In this document: positions 18,669-25,479 of the stretch, in pieces
How the letters are laid out: each line of letters opens with the position of its first letter
Numbering within the stretch: position 1 is the first letter of the stretch
DNA from: JAFHCF01 sp048497495
GTDB taxonomy: Bacteria > Pseudomonadota > Alphaproteobacteria > Rhizobiales > Ancalomicrobiaceae
DNA: 25,479 nt
Direction: 5' to 3'
Assembly (NCBI GenBank): GCA_048497495.1
Contig: JAFHCF010000158.1
Span: 1 to 25,479 of the forward strand
Made by a program: the position numbers and the translations under genes
The notes under the pieces: generated by a model
Told to the model about the DNA's origin: nothing
What the model saw: only the letters and a program-made list of their open reading frames with translations
The model's database searches: none

Positions 18669-19667
18669 ATGAACCGTCTATTTGCCACCGTCGCCGCCGT
18701 CGCCGTCGCCGCCGTGCTCTCCGGCCCCGCCTTCGCGCAGGAAGTGGTGATCAAGTTCTCCCACGTCGTCGCCCCCAACACGCCGAAGGGCAAGGGCGCC
18801 GAGCGCTTCAAGGAACTCGCCGAGAAGGCCACCAAGGGCCGGGTCAAGGTCGAGGTCTATCCGAACTCGCAGCTCTACAAGGACAAGGAAGAGCTCGAGG
18901 CGCTCCAACTCGGCGCCGTCCAGATGCTCGCCCCGTCGCTGGCCAAGTTCGGCCCGCTCGGCGTCAAGGAATTCGAGGTCTTCGATCTGCCCTTCATCTT
19001 CCCCTCCAAGGAGGCGCTGGTGAAGGTGACCAAGGGCCCGATCGGCAAGGCGCTGTTCAAGAAGCTCGAGAGCAAGGGCATCACCGGCCTCGGCTTCTGG
19101 GACAACGGCTTCAAGATCATGAGCGCCAACAAGAAGATCGCGATGCCGGACGACTTCCTCGGCCTGAAGATGCGCATCCAGTCCTCCAAGGTGCTGGAAG
19201 CCCAGATGAAGGCGCTCGGCGCCCTGCCGCAGGTCATGGCCTTCTCGGAAGTCTACCAGGGTCTGCAGACCGGCGTCGTCGACGGCACCGAGAACCCGCC
19301 GTCGAACATGTACACCCAGAAGATGTATGAGGTTCAAAAGCACGCCTCGCTCTCCAATCACGGCTATCTCGGCTATGCGGTGATCGTGAACAAGAAATTC
19401 TGGGACGGCCTGCCGGCCGACATTCGCACCGCGCTCGACACGTCGATGGCGGAGGCCACCGACTACGCCAACGCCATCGCCCAGGAAGAGAACGACAAGG
19501 CCCTCGCCGCGATGAAGGCCGCCGGCAAGACCGAGTTCCACGAGCTCACCGCCACCGAGAAGGCGGCGTGGATGAAGGCGTTGAAGCCGGTCCACGAGCA
19601 GATGGCCGACCGCATCGGCAAGGACCTCCTCGCCGAGATCTACAAGGAGACCGGCGCCACCAAGTGA
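18669..19667 (+). CDS. dctP: TRAP C4-dicarboxylate-binding periplasmic protein DctP
   Basis: The 332-residue solute-binding protein has a signal peptide of 23 residues (cleavage at AFA-QE). The mature start EVVIKFSHVVAPNTPKGKGAERF and later stretches (VYPNSQLYKDKEELEALQLG, WDNGFKIMSAN, FSEVYQGLQTGVVDGTENP, SNHGYLGYAVIVNK) are nearly the same as in Rhodobacter capsulatus DctP. Arg169 in LKMRIQSS is the conserved arginine that pairs with the substrate carboxylate. It captures succinate, malate or fumarate in the periplasm for the DctQM membrane pair. GGGAGG precedes the ATG. It is first in the dctPQM operon, divergent from dctS-dctR. A 229-nt gap with hairpins separates it from dctQ, probably allowing higher DctP levels. 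Confidence 0.97.
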   Translation: MNRLFATVAAVAVAAVLSGPAFAQEVVIKFSHVVAPNTPKGKGAERFKELAEKATKGRVKVEVYPNSQLYKDKEELEALQLGAVQMLAPSLAKFGPLGVKEFEVFDLPFIFPSKEALVKVTKGPIGKALFKKLESKGITGLGFWDNGFKIMSANKKIAMPDDFLGLKMRIQSSKVLEAQMKALGALPQVMAFSEVYQGLQTGVVDGTENPPSNMYTQKMYEVQKHASLSNHGYLGYAVIVNKKFWDGLPADIRTALDTSMAEATDYANAIAQEENDKALAAMKAAGKTEFHELTATEKAAWMKALKPVHEQMADRIGKDLLAEIYKETGATK

Positions 19668-19672
19668 CGCCT

Positions 19673-19782
19673 TCCCCCGCCGCGCGTCGCGCGAGGGGGA
19701 TCCCATGACCTCGCCTCCCGTCGCGCCCCGAGGGCGTGACGGGATCGGCGGTCTCCACGGCGAACCGAGGGGCGGGCCCCTC
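19673..19782 (+). promoter_or_regulatory. Hairpins in the dctP-dctQ intergenic region
   Basis: TCCCCC (19673-19678) pairs with GGGGGA (19695-19700), enclosing CGCG/CGCG, a long GC stem just 6 nt after the dctP stop. A second hairpin, GAGGGG-CGGG-CCCCTC, lies at 19767-19782. Neither is followed by a T-run. In binding-protein operons such structures commonly stabilise the upstream message or partly terminate transcription, giving more binding protein than permease. That role is inferred here. No gene is supported between dctP and dctQ. Confidence 0.55.
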
Positions 19783-19896
19783 CCGCGCTCGGCGCGACGC
19801 GACCGGGGCCGGCGCCCGGCCGCACCTCTTCTCTATTCAGACAGATGTCCAGGCCGACCCGACCGCGGCGCGGCGGGCGACGCGTGAGGTTCCGTC

Positions 19897-20508
19897 ATGC
19901 TCCGAATACTCGACCGGCTCGAGGAGACGATCATCGCCTTCCTCATCGGAGCCGCGACCCTGATCATCTTCGTGGCGGTGGTCCACCGCTACGGATTGGG
20001 TTTCCTCGCCTCCGTGGTCGGCCACGCCAACGACTGGGGCCTGCCGGCGGTGGCCGGCGCCGCCCGCTCGCTCTACAAGACGATGGCCGGCATCAGCATG
20101 ACCTGGGCCCAGGAACTCACCATCTACCTGTTCGTGTGGATGGCCAAGTTCGGCGCCGCCTACGGCGTGCGCACCGGCATCCATGTCGGCGTCGACGTCC
20201 TGATCAACCAGATGCAGACCCGCGCCCGCGTCGCCTTCATCCTCTTCGGCCTTCTCGCCGGCGCCTTCTTCACCGGCATCGTCGGCACGCTCGGCGCCAA
20301 CTTCGTCTGGGAGATGGCCCACACCGAGCAGACCTCGGCCGACCTCGAGGTGCCGATGTGGCTGGTCTATCTGTGCGTGCCCTTCGGCTCCTACCTGATG
20401 AGCTTCCGCTTCCTCCAGGTGGCGGTCAGCTACTGGCGGACCGGTGAACTGCCCAAGCACGACCACGGTCATGTCGCCGGTCTCGACGAGGAAGGAGCCT
20501 CGGTATGA
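19897..20508 (+). CDS. dctQ: TRAP transporter small permease DctQ
   Basis: The 203-residue inner-membrane protein has four predicted membrane helices: about 10-31 (TIIAFLIGAATLIIFVAVV), 68-90 following TWAQELTIYLFVWMAKFGAAYG, 110-133, and 150-172 (WLVYLCVPFGSYLMSF). The E(L/I)xxYLFVW segment and GIHVGVDV are typical of DctQ. Length is in the longer range known from Rhodobacter DctQ. It partners DctM in the sodium-driven TRAP complex. Its TGA overlaps the dctM ATG (ATGA), indicating coupled translation. The C-terminal tail is histidine- and acid-rich (KHDHGHVAGLDEEG) and cytosolic. Confidence 0.93.
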   Translation: MLRILDRLEETIIAFLIGAATLIIFVAVVHRYGLGFLASVVGHANDWGLPAVAGAARSLYKTMAGISMTWAQELTIYLFVWMAKFGAAYGVRTGIHVGVDVLINQMQTRARVAFILFGLLAGAFFTGIVGTLGANFVWEMAHTEQTSADLEVPMWLVYLCVPFGSYLMSFRFLQVAVSYWRTGELPKHDHGHVAGLDEEGASV

Positions 20509-21830
20509 GTGCGCTCATCATCTTCGCCCTCCTCATCACCCTGATGTTGACGGGCATGCCGATCTCCATCTCGCTCGGCCTCACGGTGTTGACCTTCCTC
20601 TTCACCATGACGACCGTGCCGATCGAGAGCGTCGCGCTGAAGCTCTTCACCGGCATCGAGAAGTTCGAGATCATGGCGATCCCGTTCTTCATCCTCGCCG
20701 GCAACTTCCTCACCCACGGCGGCGTGGCGCGACGAATGATCCGCTTCGCCTCCTCGATGGTCGGCCACTGGTACGGCGGCCTCGGCCTCGCCGGCGTCAT
20801 GGCCTGCGCCCTGTTCGCCGCGGTGTCGGGCTCCTCGCCGGCCACCGTGGTGGCGATCGGCTCGATCATCCTGCCGGCCATGGCCAAGCAGGGCTTTCCG
20901 ACCCGCTTCGGCGCCGGCGTCATCACCACCTCCGGCGCGCTGGGCATCCTGATCCCGCCGTCGATCGTCATGGTGATGTACGCGGTGGCGACCTCCGGGC
21001 AGATGGCGCTCGGTCCCGACGGCCAGCCGGTGTCGTCGGCCTCGGTCGGTCAACTGTTCATCGCCGGCGTCATCCCCGGCCTGATGCTCGCCACCCTGCT
21101 CGGCCTCACCACCTTCTACCGCGCCTGGAAGTACGACTATCCGCGTCTGCCCAAGGCGAATTGGACGGAACGGATGAAGGCGCTGTCGGAGAGCTTCTGG
21201 GGCCTGTTCCTGATCGTCATCGTCATCGGCGGCATCTACACCGGCGCCTTCACCCCGACCGAGGCCGCCGCGATGAGCGCGGTCTACGCCTTCGTCGTCG
21301 CCGTCTTCGTCTACAAGGACATGCGGCTCAGGGACGTCGGCAAGGTGCTGCTCGACAGCGCCTCGATGTCGGCGATGCTGCTCTACATCATCACCAACGC
21401 GGTGCTGTTCTCGTTCCTGATGACGAGCGAGCACATCCCCCAGGCGATGGCCGGCTGGATGGTCGACCAGGGCCTCGGCTGGATCGGCTTCCTGCTCTTC
21501 GTCAACGTGCTGTTGCTGCTCGCCGGCAACGTCATGGAGCCCTCGTCGATCGTCTTGATCATGGCGCCGATCCTGTTCCCGGTCGCCGTCCGTCTCGGCA
21601 TCGACCCGGTCCACTTCGGCATCCTGATCGTCGTCAACATGGAGGTCGGCATGTGCCACCCGCCGGTCGGCCTCAACCTCTACGTGGCGAGCGGCATCAC
21701 CAAGATGGGGATAACCGAACTGACGGTGGCGGTGTGGCCGTGGCTGATGACCATGCTCGGCTTCTTGATCCTGGTCACCTATTGGCCCGACCTGTCGCTG
21801 TTCCTGCCGCGCATGCTCGGCATGCTCTGA
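20505..21830 (+). CDS. dctM: TRAP transporter large permease DctM
   Basis: The 441-residue transport subunit has about 12 hydrophobic segments. Family hallmarks visible are the start ALLITLMLTGMPISISLGL, AIPFFILAGNFLTHGGVARRMI, the CALFAAVSGSSPATVVAIGSIILPAM signature, GALGILIPPSIVMVMYAV, and near the end GILIVVNMEVGMCHPPVGLNLYVASGI. It forms the membrane-embedded elevator-type channel that takes dicarboxylate from DctP, driven by a sodium gradient in characterised TRAP systems. It starts inside the dctQ stop codon and is the last gene of the operon, followed by a perfect terminator-like hairpin at 21855. Confidence 0.96.
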   Translation: MSALIIFALLITLMLTGMPISISLGLTVLTFLFTMTTVPIESVALKLFTGIEKFEIMAIPFFILAGNFLTHGGVARRMIRFASSMVGHWYGGLGLAGVMACALFAAVSGSSPATVVAIGSIILPAMAKQGFPTRFGAGVITTSGALGILIPPSIVMVMYAVATSGQMALGPDGQPVSSASVGQLFIAGVIPGLMLATLLGLTTFYRAWKYDYPRLPKANWTERMKALSESFWGLFLIVIVIGGIYTGAFTPTEAAAMSAVYAFVVAVFVYKDMRLRDVGKVLLDSASMSAMLLYIITNAVLFSFLMTSEHIPQAMAGWMVDQGLGWIGFLLFVNVLLLLAGNVMEPSSIVLIMAPILFPVAVRLGIDPVHFGILIVVNMEVGMCHPPVGLNLYVASGITKMGITELTVAVWPWLMTMLGFLILVTYWPDLSLFLPRMLGML

Positions 21831-21854
21831 CCCCCCTCGGGATCGCGAGCGATT

Positions 21855-21888
21855 CGACGGCGCCGGAGGGCAACCTCCGGCGCCGTCG
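21855..21888 (+). terminator. Perfect 15-bp hairpin terminator after dctM
   Basis: CGACGGCGCCGGAGG (21855-21869) pairs exactly with CCTCCGGCGCCGTCG (21874-21888) around the stable tetraloop GCAA, 24 nt past the dctM stop. There is no T-run, but stem length and position mark it as the operon's 3' end. Confidence 0.8.
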
Positions 21889-22017
21889 CGCATTCCGAGA
21901 GCGCGACACGACGTCGCGCCACGACCCCGGCGCCCGGAATTTTTCACGATTAACCTCAACGACAGCCGGTCGACGCGAGCGCTGCTGGAATTCTTCCGAA
22001 TGGGTATATAAATCCTT

Positions 22018-22088
22018 TCCGAAAGCACCATGTACGGCGTAACAAATCGTCTCCGGAAGCCACAATGTAAGGCGTAACGGTGTAAGGC
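22018..22088 (+). repeat. Repeated motif upstream of the sugar-phosphotransferase gene
   Basis: TGTACGGCGTAAC (22031-22043) recurs as TGTAAGGCGTAAC (22066-22078), each preceded by a matching CCGAAAGC or CCGGAAGC stretch. A third partial copy, TGTAAGGC (22081-22088), abuts the start codon. The two long copies are 35 bp apart. The preceding sequence (GGGTATATAAATCC, 22002-22015) is markedly AT-rich for this genome and is probably the promoter. The arrangement suggests repeated binding sites or a small tandem duplication. Confidence 0.6.
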
Positions 22089-23558
22089 ATGTCGCAGCTC
22101 GAGCAGAGCCATTTCACGGCCGGAATCTGGCAAGGAGCGGAAAGAGGCGGTCGCCGACTCCGTTGGACGCCAGAGGTTCTTCAGGCCAGTGCGATCCTTC
22201 TCGACGCCCTGTTGGTTCTCGGGACCGCCATTCTCACCCGCCTCGCCTATCGCGACGACAGTCCGCTGGACTGGTCCTATTTCGAAGGCACCGCCTTCAT
22301 CGGGATCCTGGCGACGGTCCTCTTCGTCGGCTTCCTCCTGGCGCGGCGCGGTTATGCCGTGACGACGCTGTCCAGCCTCGATCGTCAGACGATCCTGGTG
22401 ACGCAAGGCTGGGTCTTCACCTTCTTCTGGCTGGGCTGGATCGCCTTCCTCACCAAGACGAGCGACACCTATTCGCGTGGCGCCGTGTCGATCTGGTTCT
22501 TCACCGGCCTCGCCGCGGTCATCCTCTTCCACGCCGTCGGCGCCCGTTGGCTCGCCCACCGCTTCGCCCGTGGCGCCATGTCGGTGCGCCGCGTCGCCGT
22601 GGTGGCGGTGGCCGACGAGACCGGCCTCGACCGCATCGGCCGCCGGCTCGCCGCGCGCGGCATCGAAGTGGTGGCGATGACCGCCATCGCGCCCACCCGC
22701 GTCGGCCATGCCGGTTTCGTCGGCGCGGCGCGCATCGCGGTCGGCAACGTCCGCCACGCGCTCGCCGCCCGCAAGCTCGACGCCGTCTACCTCTTCCTGT
22801 CGTGGCGCGACCGCCGCCACATCGAGGAAATGAAGGCGGCGATGGCGCACCTGCCGGTGCCGGTGTTCCTCTTCGCCGACAGCGAGATCGAGTGGCTTCT
22901 CACCCGGGGCCGCGAGCAGGTCGGCGATCTCGTCGGCTTCGAATTGCAGCGCGCGCCGCTGAGCCGCACCGATCGCGCCCTGAAGCGCCTGCTCGACCTC
23001 GCCGTCGCCACCACCGGGCTGATCGTGCTGTCGCCGCTCTTCGCCCTCACCGCCCTCGCCATCCTGATGGAGACCGGGCGGCCGGTGTTCTTCCGCCAGA
23101 ACCGCAAGGGCTTCGGCGCCAGACCCTTCGCCATCCTCAAGTTCCGCTCGATGAGCGTGCTGGAGAACGGTAGCGAGGTGACCCAGGTGACCAAGGCCGA
23201 TCCGCGCGTCACCCGCCTCGGACGCGTGCTCAGGCGGACCTCGATCGACGAGTTGCCGCAACTGATCAACGTGCTCAGGGGCGACATGTCGATCGTCGGC
23301 CCCCGCCCCCACGCCGTCGCCCACGACGACCTCTACGACGGCCTGATCGCCTCCTACGCCTTCCGCCAGCACGTCAAGCCGGGGATCACCGGCTGGGCCC
23401 AGGTCAACGGCTGGCGCGGCGAGACCCGTGAGGTCGATCAGATGAAGGCGCGGGTCGAGCACGACATCTGGTACATCAACAACTGGTCGATCTGGCTCGA
23501 CATCAAGATCATCGCCATGACGGCGCTCAAGATCCTGTTCGACGAACAGGCCTATTGA
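22089..23558 (+). CDS. Undecaprenyl-phosphate sugar phosphotransferase, WcaJ-like
   Basis: The 489-residue membrane protein starts exopolysaccharide repeat-unit synthesis by moving a sugar-1-phosphate, usually glucose or galactose, from a UDP-sugar to undecaprenyl phosphate. Layout: four N-terminal membrane helices (about 31-150), a cytosolic nucleotide-binding-like middle domain (about 165-270), a re-entrant helix (about 294-317, LLDLAVATTGLIVLSPLFAL), and the catalytic bacterial sugar transferase domain. That domain has FFRQNRKGFGARPFAILKFRSM, SIDELPQLINVLRGDMSIVGPRP and GITGWAQVNGWRG. Length and order fit the polyisoprenyl glycosylphosphotransferase family. No glycosyltransferase or polymerase genes adjoin it in the window, so it seems an isolated priming enzyme. 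Only a weak site (TAAGG, very close to the ATG) precedes it. Confidence 0.93.
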   Translation: MSQLEQSHFTAGIWQGAERGGRRLRWTPEVLQASAILLDALLVLGTAILTRLAYRDDSPLDWSYFEGTAFIGILATVLFVGFLLARRGYAVTTLSSLDRQTILVTQGWVFTFFWLGWIAFLTKTSDTYSRGAVSIWFFTGLAAVILFHAVGARWLAHRFARGAMSVRRVAVVAVADETGLDRIGRRLAARGIEVVAMTAIAPTRVGHAGFVGAARIAVGNVRHALAARKLDAVYLFLSWRDRRHIEEMKAAMAHLPVPVFLFADSEIEWLLTRGREQVGDLVGFELQRAPLSRTDRALKRLLDLAVATTGLIVLSPLFALTALAILMETGRPVFFRQNRKGFGARPFAILKFRSMSVLENGSEVTQVTKADPRVTRLGRVLRRTSIDELPQLINVLRGDMSIVGPRPHAVAHDDLYDGLIASYAFRQHVKPGITGWAQVNGWRGETREVDQMKARVEHDIWYINNWSIWLDIKIIAMTALKILFDEQAY

Positions 23559-23631
23559 GCCGCGCTTCACGGACGTTCCGAACCGATCGGACCTCCGGAG
23601 GCACGTATCGCTCTCCACATCGAGACATCCC

Positions 23632-23664
23632 CCGGCCGGCGCGCGCGCGACCCCCGCCGGCTGG
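23632..23664 (+). terminator. GC-rich hairpin after the sugar-phosphotransferase gene
   Basis: CCGGCCGGCG (23632-23641) pairs with CGCCGGCTGG (23655-23664), 10 bp with one G-U pair and a 13-nt loop, about 73 nt past the stop codon. It probably ends the upstream transcript before the methionine operon promoter. No T-run follows. Confidence 0.5.
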
Positions 23665-23734
23665 CGCCCGCGTCGGATTTTCCACCCCTCCGACGCCTTT
23701 TCGACAGGCTCCGTCGAAATCGCGCTATCTTCTG

Positions 23735-23764
23735 TTGAAACGACATAAAGATATCTTTATATCG
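23735..23764 (+). promoter_or_regulatory. Promoter with SahR-type palindromic operator
   Basis: A -35 box TTGAAA (23735-23740) is followed after 17 nt by TATATC (23758-23763) as -10. Filling the spacer and overlapping the -10 is ATAAAGAT|ATCTTTAT (23745-23760), a perfect 16-bp palindrome. It extends to 24 bp (23741-23764) with a single mismatched pair. ArsR-family regulators bind such sites, and the downstream gene begins with an ArsR domain, so autorepression is the simplest reading. AT-rich palindromes of this form are known to me for SahR-type control of methionine-cycle genes. Confidence 0.8.
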
Positions 23765-23786
23765 TTTTCTCAGAACCGAGGGATCC

Positions 23787-24818
23787 ATGGCCTTTCCCAT
23801 CTTTCCAGGCACCAGAATGTCGAGCGACGCGCTCGTCGGCGTGTTGCGCGCCGGCGGCGAGCCGACGCGGCTGCGCGTTCTGGCGCTGCTCGCCGCCGGC
23901 GACCTGACGGTGAAGGATCTGACCGCCATCCTCGGCCAGAGCCAGCCGCGCATCTCCCGCCACCTGAAGCTCCTGGTCGAGGCCGGTCTGGTCGATCGCT
24001 TCCCCGAGGGCTCGTGGGTCTACTATCGCCTGCGCGACGACGGCGCCGCGGTCGAGTTGGTGCGCCTGATGCTCGCCGCCCTCGACGGCGAGGATCTGGC
24101 GGTGCGCCGCGACCGCGAGCGTCTCGACCAGGTCAAGCGCGACCACGCCGAGGAGGCCGCCCGCTACTTCGCCGGCAACGCCTCGAGCTGGGCCGCCCTG
24201 CGCTCGCTCCACGTCGAGGAGCGGGAGGTCGAGGCGGCGATCCTCGAGGCGGTCGGCCCGGCCCGCTTCGGCGCGCTGCTCGACCTCGGCACCGGCACCG
24301 GCCGCCTGATCGAACTCCTCGCCGGACGTTTCGACCGCGCCGTCGGCATCGACTCCTCGCACGACATGCTCGCCATCGCCCGCGCCGAGCTCGATCGCGC
24401 CGGCGCGACCAACGCCCGGGTCCAGCAGGGCGACGTCTATTCGCTGAACCTGCCGCGCGACGGCTTCGATCTCGTCACCATCCATCAGGTGCTGCACTAC
24501 CTCGACGACCCGGCCCGCGCCGTGCGCGAGGCGGCCCGCACCCTGCGGCCCGGCGGACGCATGCTGATCGTCGACTTCGCCCCCCACGGGCTCGAGTTCC
24601 TGCGCGACGCCCATGCCCATCGCCGTCTCGGCTTCGGCCATCACGAGATCGCCCGCGCCCTCGAGAGCGCCGGGCTCGAACTCGTCTCGGTCCGCGATCT
24701 CGCCCCCCCCGCCGCCTCCGACGACACCGGCGAGGCCAAGCTCACCGTCACCCTCTGGCTCGCCCGCGATCCGCGCCTGCTGATCGCCGGACCCGCAACC
24801 GGGGAAATCCTCGCATGA
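23787..24818 (+). CDS. ArsR-family regulator fused to SAM-dependent methyltransferase domain
   Basis: The 343-residue protein has two domains. Residues about 12-95 form an ArsR winged helix (LRAGGEPTRLRVLALLAAGDLTVKDLTAILGQSQPRISRHLKLLVEAGLVDR). Residues about 160-310 form a class I methyltransferase fold with the SAM-binding motif LLDLGTGTGRLIELL, an acidic strand end VGIDSS, and QVLHYLDDP. This fusion is widespread in alphaproteobacteria next to metF and is thought to sense SAM or S-adenosylhomocysteine. Its stop codon overlaps the metF start (ATGA), so the two are coupled, and a 24-bp palindrome sits in the promoter. Whether the methyltransferase domain has catalytic activity or only binds ligand is not known. 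The ATG at 23787 has GAGGGA upstream. An internal ATG at 23817 is a possible shorter start. Confidence 0.92.
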   Translation: MAFPIFPGTRMSSDALVGVLRAGGEPTRLRVLALLAAGDLTVKDLTAILGQSQPRISRHLKLLVEAGLVDRFPEGSWVYYRLRDDGAAVELVRLMLAALDGEDLAVRRDRERLDQVKRDHAEEAARYFAGNASSWAALRSLHVEEREVEAAILEAVGPARFGALLDLGTGTGRLIELLAGRFDRAVGIDSSHDMLAIARAELDRAGATNARVQQGDVYSLNLPRDGFDLVTIHQVLHYLDDPARAVREAARTLRPGGRMLIVDFAPHGLEFLRDAHAHRRLGFGHHEIARALESAGLELVSVRDLAPPAASDDTGEAKLTVTLWLARDPRLLIAGPATGEILA

Positions 24819-25479
24819 CCTCCGCCGAGACGCTCCGCCCGACCATCTCCTTCGAATTCTTCCCGCCCAAGACGGAGAAGATGGAGGCCGCCCTGTGGAC
24901 GGCGATCGAGAAGCTGGCGCCGCTCCATCCCGCCTTCGTCTCCGTCACCTACGGGGCCGGCGGATCGACCCGCGAGCGTACCCACGGCACCGTCGCCCGC
25001 CTCGTCCGCGAGACCGATCTGAAGCCGGCGGCGCATCTGACCTGCGTCGCGGCGACCCACGACGAGGTCGACGCGGTGATCCACGCCTACGCGGCGGCCG
25101 GCGTGCGCCACATCGTCGCCCTGCGCGGCGACCCCTCCGAAGGCGTCGGCTCGGCCTACGCGCCGCACCCCGGCGGCTACGCCTATGCCTCCGATCTGGT
25201 CGCCGGCATCGCCCGCATCGGCGGCTTCGAGATCTCGGTCGGCGCCTATCCCGAGCGCCATCCCGAAAGCCGGACCTGGGGCGAGGAAATCGACAACCTG
25301 AAGCGCAAGGTCGATGCCGGCGCCACCCGCGCCATCACCCAGTTCTTCTTCGACAACGACGTCTACGAAGCCTTCCTCGACCGGGCGCGGGCGGCGGGGA
25401 TCTCGATCCCGATCGTCCCCGGCATCATCCCGATCCACAACATCACCGCCGTCGCCGGCTTCGCCCGCAAGACCCGCGC
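24815..25479 (+). CDS. metF: 5,10-methylenetetrahydrofolate reductase, 3' end cut by window
   Basis: The first 221 residues of MetF are present; the gene runs off the right edge. The enzyme reduces methylene-THF to 5-methyl-THF with FAD, supplying the methyl group for methionine synthase. Diagnostic segments are SFEFFPPKTEKME with the catalytic glutamate, FVSVTYGAGGSTRERT, HLTCVAATHDEVD, IVALRGDPSEG, SVGAYPERHPES, NLKRKVDAGATRAITQFFFDND and PGIIPIHN. The ATG overlaps the TGA of the ArsR-methyltransferase gene by four bases. It is therefore under the palindromic operator at 23741-23764, linking its expression to SAM/SAH status. Confidence 0.97.
   Translation, partial: MTSAETLRPTISFEFFPPKTEKMEAALWTAIEKLAPLHPAFVSVTYGAGGSTRERTHGTVARLVRETDLKPAAHLTCVAATHDEVDAVIHAYAAAGVRHIVALRGDPSEGVGSAYAPHPGGYAYASDLVAGIARIGGFEISVGAYPERHPESRTWGEEIDNLKRKVDAGATRAITQFFFDNDVYEAFLDRARAAGISIPIVPGIIPIHNITAVAGFARKTR

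Noticed and set aside
19705..19887. 60-codon frame between dctP and dctQ
   Set aside because: The translation is arginine-, glycine- and proline-rich, overlaps one of the hairpins, and shows no ribosome-binding site or homology I can recognise.
20469..23618. A 1049-codon open frame on the minus strand opposite dctM and the sugar-phosphotransferase gene
   Set aside because: Its translation is an Asp/His/Glu/Arg/Gly-rich shadow with no recognisable domain. It crosses the 15-bp terminator hairpin and lies antisense to two unmistakable genes. Long antisense frames are expected at this GC content.
23559..23786. A SAM or SAH riboswitch before the ArsR-methyltransferase/metF operon
   Set aside because: The predicted transcript start lies only about 15-20 nt before the ATG, too short for an aptamer. 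The palindrome in the promoter explains the control better.

Overview
The window is chromosomal DNA of a high-GC alphaproteobacterium, most likely in the Hyphomicrobiales (Rhizobiales). The reasons are the murA/DUF2948 pair, a Rhodobacter-type dctS-dctR/dctPQM locus, an ArsR-methyltransferase gene overlapping metF, and REP-like intergenic palindromes of the kind common in that order. I see no phage, insertion sequence, integron or CRISPR array. All 20 intact genes whose 3' end is visible, and dctS, end in TGA.

Left part (1-4985). The methylcrotonyl-CoA carboxylase operon mccB-mccA (minus strand, leucine catabolism) is flanked on both sides by palindromic repeats. A TetR-type palindrome lies upstream of mccB. 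Beyond it is an Lrp/AsnC regulator (minus).

Middle-left (5120-12381). A thiamine-diphosphate 2-oxoacid decarboxylase-like gene is divergent from lrp. Then come a small exported protein with three PsiF-like Cys-X20-Cys repeats, tRNA-Glu(CTC) on the minus strand, succinate-semialdehyde dehydrogenase gabD (minus), a NikR-family regulator that lacks all four nickel ligands (plus), a DUF2948 gene and murA (both minus).

Centre (12382-15662). A three-gene plus-strand cluster encodes a Dke1-like three-histidine cupin dioxygenase, an exported SnoaL/NTF2-like protein and a eukaryote-type zinc glyoxalase I. The inferred logic is beta-diketone cleavage yielding methylglyoxal, followed by methylglyoxal detoxification. 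An AraC-family regulator follows, then a small basic protein on the opposite strand and tRNA-Thr(GGT).

Right part (15744-21888). The two-component pair dctS-dctR (minus) is divergent from the C4-dicarboxylate TRAP transporter dctP-dctQ-dctM (plus). dctS carries two in-frame TAA codons five codons apart in its periplasmic sensor region and looks like a very recent pseudogene, or a sequence error, or, less likely, a recoded gene. GC-rich hairpins sit between dctP and dctQ, and a perfect 15-bp hairpin follows dctM.

Right edge (22018-25479). A WcaJ-type undecaprenyl-phosphate sugar phosphotransferase is preceded by a repeated 13-bp motif. The window ends with a methionine-cycle operon: an ArsR-methyltransferase fusion overlapping metF (cut by the window edge), controlled by a near-perfect 24-bp palindrome inside its promoter.

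The most unusual observations are the doubly interrupted dctS, the nickel-ligand-free NikR homologue and the cupin-glyoxalase operon.
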